A stretch of DNA of 64,000 nt from Rhynchopus sp. YZ270_cl-10 (lineage: Eukaryota; Euglenozoa; Diplonemea; Diplonemida; Diplonemidae). Numbering within the stretch: the stretch's first letter is position 1; each line of letters begins with the position of its first letter. Positions 52,472 through 62,672 of the stretch are shown here, one piece after another. The position numbers and the translations under genes were made by a program. The stretch spans positions 1,302,001 through 1,366,000 of the forward strand of contig OZ037855.1 of the NCBI GenBank assembly GCA_964035575.1. The letters run 5' to 3'. The notes beneath the pieces are model-generated. The model did no database searches and was not told the origin of the DNA. It saw only the letters and a list, made by a program, of their open reading frames with translations.

Positions 52472-53920
52472 ATGTCGTACGAAGACAAGCTCGGTTGCAT
52501 CCGTGAGCACATCAACGCAGAGTTTGACAGCTCCATCATCCCGACGCTTGTGGAGTACCTCAAAATCGACAACCAGAGCCCTAGCTACGACAATGAGGAG
52601 CGCACCAATGGCAAGACTGAGAAGGCGTTCAAGATTCTCATTGACTGGGTGAATGCTGCGGGGCTCGAGGGTGCGGAGGTGGTGCACTTGGAGGAGGAGG
52701 GACGCACACCGTTCCTTCTCATCGACGTTAAGCCTACCAAGGGATACGAAAACGGCAAGACGGCGTTGATGTACGGACACATGGACAAGCAGCCGCCAAT
52801 GGACGACATTGCCCCTGGCTGGGACGAGGGTCTTGGACCCTACAAGCCTGTCATCCGTGACGGCAAGCTCTACGGACGTGGCGGTGCTGATGATGGGTAC
52901 GCTGTGTTCTCCTCTGTTGCCTCCGTGCGTGCACTGCAGAAGCATGGCCTGCCGCATGGACACATTGTGATCATCATTGAGGCGTGCGAGGAGAGCGGGT
53001 CGTACGACCTCATGCACTACATCGAGAAGATGAAGACACGCATTGGCGACGTCGACCTGGTCATCTGCCTCGACTCCGGCACACTCGACTACGAAACCAT
53101 GTACGCAACCACCGCCCTCCGTGGCTGCTCCGGTGGCAAGCTCACCGTCTCCCTCCTGAAAGAGGGTGTGCACTCCGGTATCGGGTCCGGCATCATCCCC
53201 GACTCCTTCCGTGTGGCCAGGATGCTCCTCGAACGCATCGAAGACTCCGCCACCGGTGTCATCAACGTCCCTGAGGCAAACTGCGAGATCCCTGCCGAGG
53301 TCGTCAAAGCCATGAAGTACCTCGACGAAGAAGGCAAGACACTCATCTCCTCCACCATGCCTGTTCTGCCTGGTGTCAAATTCGGTGCCAGTGAGTCCGA
53401 GCTTGCCCTGAGGAACACATGGAAGCCGACCCTCACCCTGACGGGAATGGACGGCATGCCCAACTGCGCGAGCGCAGGGAACGTTCTGCGTAAGGAAACC
53501 TCGTTGGCGCTGTCGTTCCGCTTCCCGCCCATTGTGGACCCGGATTTGGCGACACAGGCGATCAAGAAGGAACTCACTCGTGACCCACCGTTTGGTGCGA
53601 AGGTGACCTTTGACGCTGAGTTCAGTGGCCCCGGGTGGATGGCACCCAAGCAGACGCCATGGTGCACAAAGCTCCTCAACGCTGCGTCCAAGGCAGGCTA
53701 CCAGCGTCCCCTCGCAGTCATGGCTGTCGGCGGATCCATCCCATTCATGGGCATGCTCGGCGAGATGTTCCCCGTCGCACAGTTCTGCATCACCGGCATC
53801 CTCGGGCCCCAATCCAACGCACACGGCCCTAACGAATTCCTCCACATCGAGTACACGAAGAACCTCACAGTCGGTCTCACCCGCCTCGTCATGGGACACG
53901 CAGTGGACCCCCGCGACTGA
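52472..53920 (+). CDS. M20 metallopeptidase, cytosolic non-specific dipeptidase (CNDP2) type
   Basis: A single exon encodes 482 residues, close to CNDP2 (about 475). Metal-site and catalytic residues are intact: H103 in YGHMD with D105, D140 in GGADDGY, the E173-E174 pair in EACEESGS, D201 in CLDSGT and H451 in NAHGPNE. The two-domain M20 layout is complete, with a lid or dimerisation domain at about 215-385 (RGCSGGKLTVSLLKEGVHSG). The family hydrolyses dipeptides such as Cys-Gly with two metal ions. No signal peptide or peroxisomal signal is seen, so it is cytosolic. It is 142 bp downstream of the LRR gene and codon use is strongly biased, which suggests high expression. Confidence 0.94.
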   Translation: MSYEDKLGCIREHINAEFDSSIIPTLVEYLKIDNQSPSYDNEERTNGKTEKAFKILIDWVNAAGLEGAEVVHLEEEGRTPFLLIDVKPTKGYENGKTALMYGHMDKQPPMDDIAPGWDEGLGPYKPVIRDGKLYGRGGADDGYAVFSSVASVRALQKHGLPHGHIVIIIEACEESGSYDLMHYIEKMKTRIGDVDLVICLDSGTLDYETMYATTALRGCSGGKLTVSLLKEGVHSGIGSGIIPDSFRVARMLLERIEDSATGVINVPEANCEIPAEVVKAMKYLDEEGKTLISSTMPVLPGVKFGASESELALRNTWKPTLTLTGMDGMPNCASAGNVLRKETSLALSFRFPPIVDPDLATQAIKKELTRDPPFGAKVTFDAEFSGPGWMAPKQTPWCTKLLNAASKAGYQRPLAVMAVGGSIPFMGMLGEMFPVAQFCITGILGPQSNAHGPNEFLHIEYTKNLTVGLTRLVMGHAVDPRD

Positions 53921-54338
53921 GTGAATAAGAGGAAAGAGAGGTAGGTGTAAGATAAAACGATTGTTCCGTCGTGTTGATTGCGATGAGAGATATGTGATGT
54001 TCTTGCCTGCGCGTGAAAAAGGGTGGTCTAAAAAAAAGGGGGGTGTGCCGAGCTTTTGTTCGACCCAACGGTTATGTCTGTTGTTTCATTTCAAAGCCCT
54101 TTGTTCAAAGGGTAATAAAAAAGTACTGAGTATGAACGGCTGTTTTCATATTCCAGCATAATAAAACATTTTTAAAGGGGAGGTTGGCATTTTGCACAAA
54201 GACACCAGCATTTTTTTTTGTGCATTTTAACACAGGGCTATCGGTAAGAGATATGAGATATGATGGCTTTTGGGATTTAAAAAAAAATTTTTTTTTTAAC
54301 AGAGGGTTTCTTACCACTAAGGAAAATCTCAGAAAAAA

Positions 54339-55398
54339 ATACCGTAATCGTAAAAATTGTGGACCGTAATATTTTTGGACCGTATAATACTTGGACCGTA
54401 AAAATTCTGGAACTTTTTGGGTTTTTTTGGCAAACTGGAACATTTTTACGGTCCAGATATATTACGGTCCAGATGTGGTTTTGGCCTGCCGAGTACTTAG
54501 CGGTTTTTGGTTTCATTCAGTGTAGGAGTGCACGCACCCCCTAGTGCACCCCCTAGCGGCCCCCCTGGGGGCGGAGGGGCAGGGCGGTTGGGGGTGGGGG
54601 ACCCACCCCCCTACCACTCTGCCCCCCCTTCACCTTCCCCATCATGCTCTCGCGAGCCTCACCAGGAAGGAAGGAGTCGGCGTTTCCGTAACTGAAAACA
54701 TAACTGTTTTGCGTCCCAGGTGCTGTAAGTGTAGCTCTTCTCTGTTTGGCTGTAAAAATGTGCAATTTTAAGCGCAATTTTTTGAAACGTTGCGTACCGT
54801 GGCTTCGCCAGAAACTTTCATTTTAGATAATTACCAACGAAAGTGCCATTTTATGTCATCATTTCTTAGAAATGTTGCGTACCGTGGCTTCGCCAGGAAC
54901 CTTTGGGTGCCATGACCGCCGGCTGGTACTTCGTACCACGTGTGTCTAGTGCAAATATCAATGAAGTGCCGAACTCCGCAGTTGGATAACTGAGGAATTC
55001 CCATATTCCGCCGGAGGCCCCCAACTTGAGCTGGGTTGGGGACCCGGGTTCGACCGAGTTTTGACCGAGTTTCAGCGAAAAACCCCAAAACCTTTTTAAT
55101 CCCCTGTTGCATGGTCAACCGCGGGGAAAAAAATATACCCACTTTTTTGCCCTGTGCACCCCCGTCAGCCAAAAACTCCAAATCCTATAAAAAACACTGG
55201 TTTCATCGGGGGAAAAAAAAATCCACCCGCTTTCCCCTTTTCCACGGAAAAGGGGAAAAAAAAACCAAAAAAACCAAAAACTGCTAACACAAAAAAACCC
55301 CCCCAAAAAATGTTGGAACGTAAAAATTCTGGAACTTTTTGGGGTTTTTTGGCAAACTGGAACATTTTTACGGTCCACAATTTTTACGATTACGGTAT
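54339..55398. mobile_element. 1.06-kb non-autonomous element with 29-bp perfect terminal inverted repeats
   Basis: The ends 54339-54367 (beginning ATACCGTAATCGTAAAAATT) and 55370-55398 are perfectly inverted over 29 bp. Next to each end is a block containing GGCAAACTGGAACATTTTTA and ACCGTAAAAATTCTGGAAC, in direct orientation, so the left end is more complex. The interior holds two copies of GTTGCGTACCGTGGCTTCGC (54762-54810, 54864-54896) and no transposase. The end motif resembles that of the 6258-6604 element, suggesting one family. Confidence 0.75.
54762..54896. repeat. GTTGCGTACCGTGGCTTCGC repeats, copies 2 and 3
   Basis: The two copies (54762-54810 and 54864-54896) lie about 90 bp apart inside the element. 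The single copy at 14651-14699 shares the longer lead TTTTAAGCGCAATTTTT with the first. Confidence 0.6.
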
Positions 55399-55448
55399 GT
55401 GATTTATATCTGTCCATTTTTTGAAATTGACCCCACCACTTTCCGCAA

Positions 55449-55910
55449 TCAATCCGGAAATGCAATTGGGCCCAATTTCGGGTAGTTGTGGGACTCGCCA
55501 ACTTCACCCCTTCTTGGAACGGGTAGTGCACGGAGAGCTTGTTCACAAGAAATCCTCCTAACATTTCTGTCATCGAAGTGGTGCCCTCCAGTTGTTGTTT
55601 TAACGACGCTGACGAAGTGGCCCTGATTATCAGCCCCTGAGTGAATACAACCCCCATGCAAGTCGTACTTCGCAGCATCAGTTCCTAACTCGCCGAGCTC
55701 ATTTTCCACGACCACGTCTCTGTTATCTATGATACTTTCACCTCCGTGCACGATGTGTCTCTTCAAAATACAGAGGAGAATATCTGGGGGTGTTCTTAAA
55801 TACATTGATGATCCACTCTTCCGTTCCATCATACTTCAGAAGCACATCTGGTTTGGTTTCCCCCTATAAAGTGGTGACGTCCTTCAGTTCCTCCAAATTA
55901 AGGGTCATGA
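55449..55910 (-). pseudogene. Ubiquitin-specific protease (USP, peptidase C19) C-terminal fragment, broken
   Basis: On the minus strand, residues PPDILLCILKRHIVHGG, then ENELGELGTDAAKYDLHGG and GHFVSVVKTTTGGHHFDD follow the order of the USP domain: the P-IL-LKR strand, the YDL-AV-HSG segment, and the catalytic His box with its HFDD. Upstream (to about 55910) EFMTLNLEELKDVTTL resembles the segment before the USP zinc-binding fingers. The pieces are in different frames and the Cys box is missing, so it is a remnant. It directly abuts the inverted-repeat element. Confidence 0.6.
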
Positions 55911-56007
55911 ACTCATGAGTGAATTTTTTTATTTTACTCCAATATTTCCCCCCCTCTCCTCCAGCTCCTCGTCTACAGCGACTTCTTTTACACTACACAC
56001 CTGTACT

Positions 56008-57346
56008 ATGAGCTCCGGGAAGGATTCTCTCGCGACACTTCGCACCCTGCAAGAAGAAATAACAGAGCTCGACCCACGCTACAAGCTTGAGAAAGTGATT
56101 GGCGCAGGGTCCTATGGAGTGGTGCTGAAGGCGAAGGAGAACTTTAATGGGAAGGAGGAGCCCTGCGCCGTGAAGAAGGTTTCGAAGGAGATCTTCACGG
56201 ACATGATTCTCGCAAAGCGCATTCTGCGTGAGATCAAGCTGCTGGGCCACTTCAACAACGACAACATCGTGGCGCTCCGCAACCTCATCACCCCACAGTC
56301 CAAGGACTTCAAGGAGTTCTTCATTGTCATGGACCTCATGGAGACCGACCTGAAGAGTGTCTTCAAGAGCGGTCAGAGAATGCAAAATGAACACGTTCAG
56401 TACTTCCTCTACCAGATCCTCCGCGCCTTGAAGCAAATCCATGCTGCAGGTGTCATTCACCGTGACATCACTCCAGCAAACATTCTGGTCAACATCAACT
56501 GCGATCTGAAAATCTGCGACTTTGGCCTTGCGAGAGACGAGCCGAAGGAGGACGACCAATTCCTCACAGACTATGTCACGATGCGATGGTACCGTGCACC
56601 AGAGCTTGTCATGGAGAGCAAGACGTACACTGGTGCCGTTGACGTTTGGGGTGTTGGGGCTATTGTGTGTGAGATGTTTGGACACAAACCGCTTTTCCCT
56701 GGAAAGGACAGAGTGAACCAGCTTGACAAGATCATTGACGTCATTGGCACGCCACCGGATGCGGAGATCAAATCGATTGGCTCAGAGGCGGCGCAGAGGT
56801 ACATCAAGAAGAAGTCCGTGAAGAAGCCCACCGACTTCTACACACGTTTCCCCAACGCCGATCCTCAGGGTATCGAGCTCATGCTCCGTATGATCTCCTT
56901 CCACCCCGCCAAGCGTATCACCGTCGAGAAGGCCCTCGAGCACGCCTTCCTCGCAGAGCTGCACGACGAAGCTGACGAAGACGTCAGCGGCGTCCGCCCC
57001 TTCAACTTCGACGACACAAAGTTCAAGAACGCAGCGGACGTAAAAGCAGCCATCTTCGAAGAGACTATGTCCTTCCACAAAAAGAAGCCGATCACCCTCC
57101 CCCCACGCATCAAGCAGGCAATGATGAACAAGGTATGCCATTTTTTTTTGAAAAATAAAATACCTTTCGTGAAAAACTTCCAATGGTACAATCGTACTTT
57201 TGCTTTTTTTTTTTACTCAGGTAGCTACGTGCCTGAAGGCATTGTGTGCTAATACAGAAAGTATCAGTCAAGGCTGTCCTCACAGACGCATGCCAAAGCG
57301 GCCGCCACGTGGGTGTGGACTTAAGATTGAAGTTTCATCATTGTAG
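56008..57346 (+). CDS. MAP kinase with TDY activation loop and Thr in the catalytic-loop Lys position
   Basis: Exon 1 is 56008-57132 and exon 2 is 57221-57346 (phase 0 intron, GTATGCC to TTTACTCAG), giving 416 residues. Kinase landmarks: GAGSYGVV at 32-39, catalytic K56 in PCAVKK, HRDITPAN at 151-158, DFG at 171-173, activation loop TDY at 187-189, MRWYRAPE, and the CMGC insert region with DVWGVGAI. TDY in place of TEY occurs in several MAPK subgroups, including some of trypanosomatids and plants. Catalytic Asp153 and Asn158 are present, but the usual HRDLKPxN Lys is Thr155, a notable change. A common-docking-like acidic patch (DEADEDV) follows the last kinase helix. The second exon adds a Cys/Pro/Arg-rich tail without a known domain. 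The ATG lies 43 bases after a pyrimidine-tract CCAG (55964). Confidence 0.9.
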
Positions 57347-57493
57347 CCCAGGGAGGGTTCCCAGCTACCGGGCGAGGTCTCTTTCAATCCGTACCCTAGT
57401 TTCCTAGGGGGCTTCACTGGCTAGGGCTCCGGCAGATCCCTCCACACATGTAATGTGCCTGCCTTCAGCACCCAGGGTAGCATTCCCAGCACC

Positions 57494-57580
57494 TTTTACC
57501 CTCAGGCAAACCTTCATAGAGTTTCAGGAGGAGTGCCACAAAAGGGCCCCCGAATGCAATTTAACGTCCGGCCCAGGACG
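57494..57580 (+). repeat. Dispersed repeat ending GTCCRGCCCAGGACG, copy 2
   Basis: It matches 50649-50727 in order over about 80 bp, with best identity in the last 30 bases. Confidence 0.55.
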
Positions 57581-58602
57581 TTATTCGCAATCGTACTTCA
57601 TACAAAAAAAAAAAAATATCACAAAACACTTACAGCCCATCAAACCAACCGGCGGTGAGCACAGATCTGGTGCAGGAACACTGGTAAGAAATAACGTGGA
57701 AGATGTTGACTTTTAAGTGCACAACAACCCACAATATGGGTAATGGCAGGGAAATAGCTTGGGTACTTTTACTGGTTTCAAAACCAGAACGAGCTGGTTT
57801 ACTGGTTTGGGGAAAAATAAAAAAAAAAAGTGGGATTCGGGATTCAGTTTTTCGCCTCCCCCGCATCACTTTCCCACTCACAGAAGAAAGCCTCACACGT
57901 AAGCGAACCCCTAAAAAGGGTTCATTAAGTGACTCTGTGGTGTAAAAAGCTGCATGTTTTGCACTATGCCCTAATTTTTTTTTTCGCCTGCGGCGCCACT
58001 TTATATTAATTTTTTGCTCCGCAAAAAATAGAGTTTACAATGTCTTAGGGAATCCCCTTGCATTTTGCAGCCGCAAATGCAACTTGACCAAAGCTGCAAA
58101 AAGTTGACCATTTTTTCAAAATGACCCACCGTTGCAACGGCCCCTGCTTCTGGAAGACGTATTGACTTCGTACGGTTAGTGGAAGGTGCAAGACCAAGCG
58201 CCGTACACACAGGATTATATTCCATTTTCTTTGTTGTCTCGCAAAATTTACCCTTTGCCTCTCCACTTAGTGGTTGGCAGGGAGGCGCGCGCGAAGCGCG
58301 CGACGACCGCTTTCAACCGGGGAAAAAATTTTTCTAAACCAGCAAACCAGCAACATTTGAAAAGTGCACCTTTCAAGCTACTACCCTGGGTAATGGCACT
58401 TTAAAAAAAAAAAAATCTGGATTGGGGGTAACGTAGGGAAGGGGTGGGGTCTTGTTGTATGCACTTTTCATTTGACGCTGCCACCATGCAGAACGGACAC
58501 GTCGGTTATTGCTCTGGGGGGGTTTTTTTTTAGAGGCGCGGCCTCACATTTTTCTCTTTGTTTTTTTCTTTGTGTGTGTTTTTTGTACAACGACTAAATT
58601 TT

Positions 58603-58636
58603 TTAGTGGAGCTCATTCTCGGCTGCACTAATACTA
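58603..58636 (+). repeat. Family C repeat, copy 4
   Basis: TAGTG and CACTA enclose GAGCTCATTCTCGGCTG. ATACTAAAAA follows. Confidence 0.55.
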
Positions 58637-58914
58637 AAAAAAATGCAAAATAAAATAAAATTGGAAGTCCCTGTGTGCCACATGTCAACAAAGTGCTCAC
58701 CTTTCTTGAACTAAGTGTACCACACCGGCATCTTCCCCATATGGGTTGTTTGGGGGTTGGGGGAGGGGGTCACACTGTTGTCACCTGCTCCCCCACCCTT
58801 TTTGCTCACCCATCTCTTTCCTCTGCCCCTTCCAGGGGGGCTATCAGCTACCCAACGAAGCTTTTTTTCACTGTCACGAGAGGGCTTTGTATTTCAAGCC
58901 AACTTTTTTTTTAT

Positions 58915-58949
58915 AGGTGATCAAACAGAGGCTTGTGCTCATGTTACGA
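58915..58949 (+). repeat. Family A repeat (degenerate)
   Basis: AGGTGATCAAACAGAGGCTT is followed by GTGCTCATGTTACGAAAC and a T-tract. The stem is mostly lost but the order of blocks is kept. Confidence 0.45.
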
Positions 58950-59397
58950 AACTTTTTTCTGTTGTTTTTGAGGAGGGATAAAAGGGTTAGCGGAACTCTC
59001 ATTTAAAAAAAAAAAAAACTTTTGGGGTGGGTAAAACGATTTCCCCAAAGTGTCTGTGCTCGCGGAAGTGTTTGCTGAGGGGGTGGGTTGCTAAGTTCAT
59101 CCTCACAACTTTTGTTTTCTATGGGTATTTTTTTTTTTTTCAATTGGGTTCGTTCGCTTATTGTTTGTCTTCTAAATAAAATTACGTTTTTTTGTCCCTC
59201 CACGTTTACAAAAAAAGAGGGAATGGAAAGTGTGGAAAAAAGTGTCCTCTAAAAAGGACATGTCACCTTTCAGGTTTTCTTGTGTATTATGTTTGCCAAG
59301 CCTCTCCTTGGCGTTTATTTGTACATGACGTTACGAAGAAAAATATGGTGAGATTTTGTCACTCTCTGGATGACGAAAGCCTACTTTTCTTTGAAAG

Positions 59398-59419
59398 GCG
59401 TGCGCGAGGCACATTTCAA
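59398..59419 (+). repeat. Family B hairpin repeat
   Basis: GTGCGCGAGGCAC forms a GTGC/GCAC stem with loop GCGAG, followed by ATTTCAATTTTTTT. Confidence 0.5.
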
Positions 59420-60052
59420 TTTTTTTTCTTTGAATAGTCAGGTTGTCTTCCAAGTGACCCGGTTCGACCAGAGTTCCTAGATTACGCCACGCCTACAGGA
59501 GTAGAGGGTGTGTGCCCTGTTTCCTGTAAGCAATACTAGCCTGTCGTAGGGTGACCTGTCTTTTTTTGACACCTGTTGCAAGAAACTTGGCTCGAAGTTG
59601 TATTCCCGACTACTTCTTGTCTACCAAAATAAAACTAAAATTGACATCGTTTTTGTCGGTGCAAAAAAATAAAATAAAAGAGCCACCCATTCTCCCCATA
59701 TCCCTATTCCCAGTGCGATGCGAAAATAAAACAAAATAAAAAAACGGTAAGGGGAGACAACTCTCTTTTTACATTTTTCTGTCTCAGCCCACGGTAGTCA
59801 ATCTCTCTCTCTCTCTCAATATGGTTTTCAGGAACTTCAGAAACGTTTTTTTTTTTTTTTTTTTTTTGTGTGCTTTCATCCGGGGCTGGCATCGTACGTG
59901 GGTCAGTCGGGAGGTGCCTGCATCAATAACTTCACCCTTTTTTTTTTTTTTTTTGGTTGCGTTTTTCTGTAGTGTAGACGCTGCTTCCCAAATGTAGGCG
60001 TTGTTCCCCAAAAATCAAAGTTAATCATTTAGCCCGGTTGTACTGGTGCTCA

Positions 60053-60086
60053 TGGTGACTAAGCACAGAGAGTCTGGCTCATACAA
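60053..60086 (+). repeat. Family A repeat
   Basis: TGGTGACTAAGCACAGAGAG matches the left arm and loop of copy 1; the right arm is degenerate (TCTGGCTCATACAACC), followed by a T/C tract. Confidence 0.55.
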
Positions 60087-60285
60087 CCTTTCTTTGGCAT
60101 AGTTACCAGAGGATGTTTTGTTTTCCCCCCCTTTTTTTTGTTTCAAAAAACCCCCCTTTTCAAAAGGTATTCAGGACTCCTTCCTGTCTATTACTCAACA
60201 GTTTTTTATTTATTTTGGGAAACGCTAACTTTTTCTGGTTTGTGGATGCTGAAAAGCTCTCTTTTATCTTTAGTTTTTCATTTTC

Positions 60286-60315
60286 AAGATGACTAAGCAG
60301 GCTTAGGTTCATCTT
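60286..60315 (+). repeat. Family A hairpin, most perfect copy
   Basis: AAGATGA-CTAAGC-AG-GCTTAG-GT-TCATCTT: both the inner six and the outer seven base pairs are perfect, separated only by a GT bulge on the 3' side. ACAAACTTTT follows. Confidence 0.75.
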
Positions 60316-60331
60316 ACAAACTTTTGTTGAG

Positions 60332-60368
60332 GTGTGTGCACGAGAGGCACATTCATCTTTCAAGTTTT
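60332..60368 (+). repeat. Family B hairpin repeat
   Basis: TGTGC/GCACA stem with loop ACGAGAG, followed by TTCATCTTTCAAGTTTTC. It lies directly after a family A site (60286-60315), so the two forms can occur as neighbours. Confidence 0.7.
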
Positions 60369-61288
60369 CTTTCATGTATGTCAATGAAAGATGTGAAGGT
60401 GAAGACAGGGAAAAGCTTCTGATGCATCTATCATCCCATATATACGGGGTATTTCACCTCTATCTTCCCCTCTCCAACCTTTATCCCCCAAGAAGTGACG
60501 ACTTTGATGCTGCTTTTTAGGTGGCGAACAGAGTCTTTGGCATCATCTTCTCCAAATTTTACTGATTTTTTTTTTTTGTGCGCATTCTTCTAAGTTCTCT
60601 TCTGTTACCCTGGAGAAAAAGAAAAAAAACAGTTTTTTGACATGGTTATTGGACGCTCTCATGTGTTTTTCCAATCGGCAAAACATTCCCCTCACATTTT
60701 TTTTGTCTTTTTGTCAAAAGTTGGAAACTGAACCGTATCAGCACAATAAATTCTAACGATGTGTGTGCGTGTCTTTTTTTCTTTTCCCCCGGGGTTCGAT
60801 AACCCACGGAGCGTCAATGCCTGCGTCTAACAGGAATTTTTTTGCGCTCTATCAACTTCGCTTTTTTATTTGAGTACCTAAACCTTATCCCAAAGGGAAG
60901 ACTGCACAAAAAGTTTTGTTTCTTTGTTAACAAAGCAACTGAAGAAAACCGAAGTATCTTCACCCGACTTCGGGTGACCTTGAGCACAGTCTGCACCCAC
61001 CACTTGGCGGAGCGATGTGTCGATACATCACTACATTCAAACGCAGCCCCACCCCTATCTATAGAAAATGGGACAACAATATTCCAAAAAAAAAATCCCC
61101 CCCTCTGCCCTCTGTCAGTGGCAAAGGGTGCAAAATTTATTGGGGAAAAATTAGGGTTTTTTTTGGGGGTGAAAGTGTGTATGAAAGCAAATACTTATTG
61201 TGTACTGTGTGCATTTTTTAAAAAATATTTTACTAGAGAATTGCGTTTTGCGAACAGGGGGGCGGTGGGGGGGTAGGAAGGAAAGTTG

Positions 61289-61326
61289 CACGACGTTGAA
61301 GGAAATGACTTTACTTCAACGTCGTG
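61289..61326. repeat. Perfect 13-bp hairpin
   Basis: CACGACGTTGAAG and CTTCAACGTCGTG are exact inverted copies around a 12-base loop (GAAATGACTTTA). There is no T-run directly after it and no gene nearby, so a terminator role is not supported. Confidence 0.75.
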
Positions 61327-61664
61327 TGGGGAATTCCGTGTATTTTTTTCCCCCTCTCACGTTGCGTCGCTTTCAGGCATCACTTTTTTATCCAAAATGT
61401 TATAGCTGCACACCATGTATGTAACCCTCTTTGTGTATTCCCCCCTCAGGGCCCCTTTGGCCTCTAGGCGCGTCAGAGGTTTACCACCTTGCTTTCAAAC
61501 GATATCTTTGATATTCAAAGAGACTGTTCTTTTTAAATATTGCAAAAGAGATGAGTGCAAAAAAAGAAAAGGAAGTATTTCAACATATGCATTGATAGCA
61601 TAGGAAGAGATCACAAAATGTTCACAACTTTCTATGTTTTGCAAAACGTAAAAAAAAAGAAGAA

Positions 61665-61787
61665 TGGTGTGATTCAGGGGGTACGGACAACCCACGGGAG
61701 AACCACGGAGAACTGTTTCGGGCTATATTAAGATTTGCGGAGCACCTTCGGGAGAACCACGGAGAATCCGTTTGGGTGATCACACCA
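61665..61787 (+). mobile_element. TGGTGTGAT MITE-like element, copy 2, with internal duplication
   Basis: It has the same 9-bp inverted ends and the same flanking blocks as 3356-3424, but the CGGGAGAACCACGGAGAA segment occurs twice, separated by a unique 35-bp piece. The element is therefore about 54 bp longer. Confidence 0.65.
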
Positions 61788-61856
61788 AAGAAGAACACAG
61801 TCTGTTATCAAAAGGAATCCAGCGAGATAGTGAGGATTTGCCCCTTACCTCTTTTT

Positions 61857-61892
61857 AGATGACCAAAGCACGAGAGGCTTTAGGTTTGTCTT
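61857..61892 (+). repeat. Family A hairpin with compensating stem changes
   Basis: CCAAAGC and GCTTTAGG replace the usual CTAAGC and GCTTAG, and the stem still pairs around loop ACGAGAG. TTTGTCTTGCC and a T-tract follow. Confidence 0.65.
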
Positions 61893-62672
61893 GCCAGCTC
61901 TTTATTTTTTTTGGGTGAAAGTCAAATGTATCCACATATCCACAGGGTTATATGCACAGTGTATAGAAATAGTCTAGATCAGGCTATTTGGTGTACTCCC
62001 GACTTTTTATTGTCTATCCATTTGACTTTCACTCCCCCATTTTTTTTTTTTTTTGATCGCAAAAGAAGAAACACACTGTCTCTGTAAACTATTCTGATCG
62101 TAGGTACTTCTGAACGCTACCATACTAATTTTATGCTGAACATACAAAAAAAAAACATTTTGAACATTTGAGGAAGGTGTTTTGAACATCATTACGGTCA
62201 GTATAGGTTTACCGAGACGGTAGTTGGACATATTCTTAGATGGTTCTACTAGTACAACTAAGTTTTTCAAAGAACAAAAAAATGCGTGGAACACACGGAA
62301 AAAAGCGAGGTGTCTCACACGTTATCAATTATTCAAAAAAATAAAACAAACAAAAAAGAAAATACAAAAGGGTGAAGACAAGGTCCGTATGCCGATCCTA
62401 AACAGAGTATCAAAAAAATGTGTTAGTGAAGTGACCCTCCTTCTCTGGGTGCGATGCGCGAAGTACAAAGACAAAGTTTTCAAAAAAAAAAAAAAGGTGA
62501 AGGAAGTGGAGGGCTTAATAAGAACGAAACAAACAAAAGAACGGAGAAGATGCCCCACGTACCACGCTAGGGGAGGGATGTAGCATACAAACTTAACTAA
62601 CAGCTCCTCCCCCCCCACAACCCACCTTTTCATTACACTTACAGCTGATGTTATACAACAACGATTGTGATC

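Larger units (their letters stand above)
53921..56007. other. Spacer with a 1-kb inverted-repeat element and a USP fossil
   Basis: Apart from the element at 54339-55398 and the antisense USP fragment at 55449-55910, no feature is visible. A pyrimidine tract (55923-55964) ending in CCAG precedes the MAP kinase. Confidence 0.5.

Noticed and set aside
55005-55075. tRNA-like text with GGGTTCGACC
   Set aside because: The T-arm does not close, and no acceptor or anticodon stem can be drawn.
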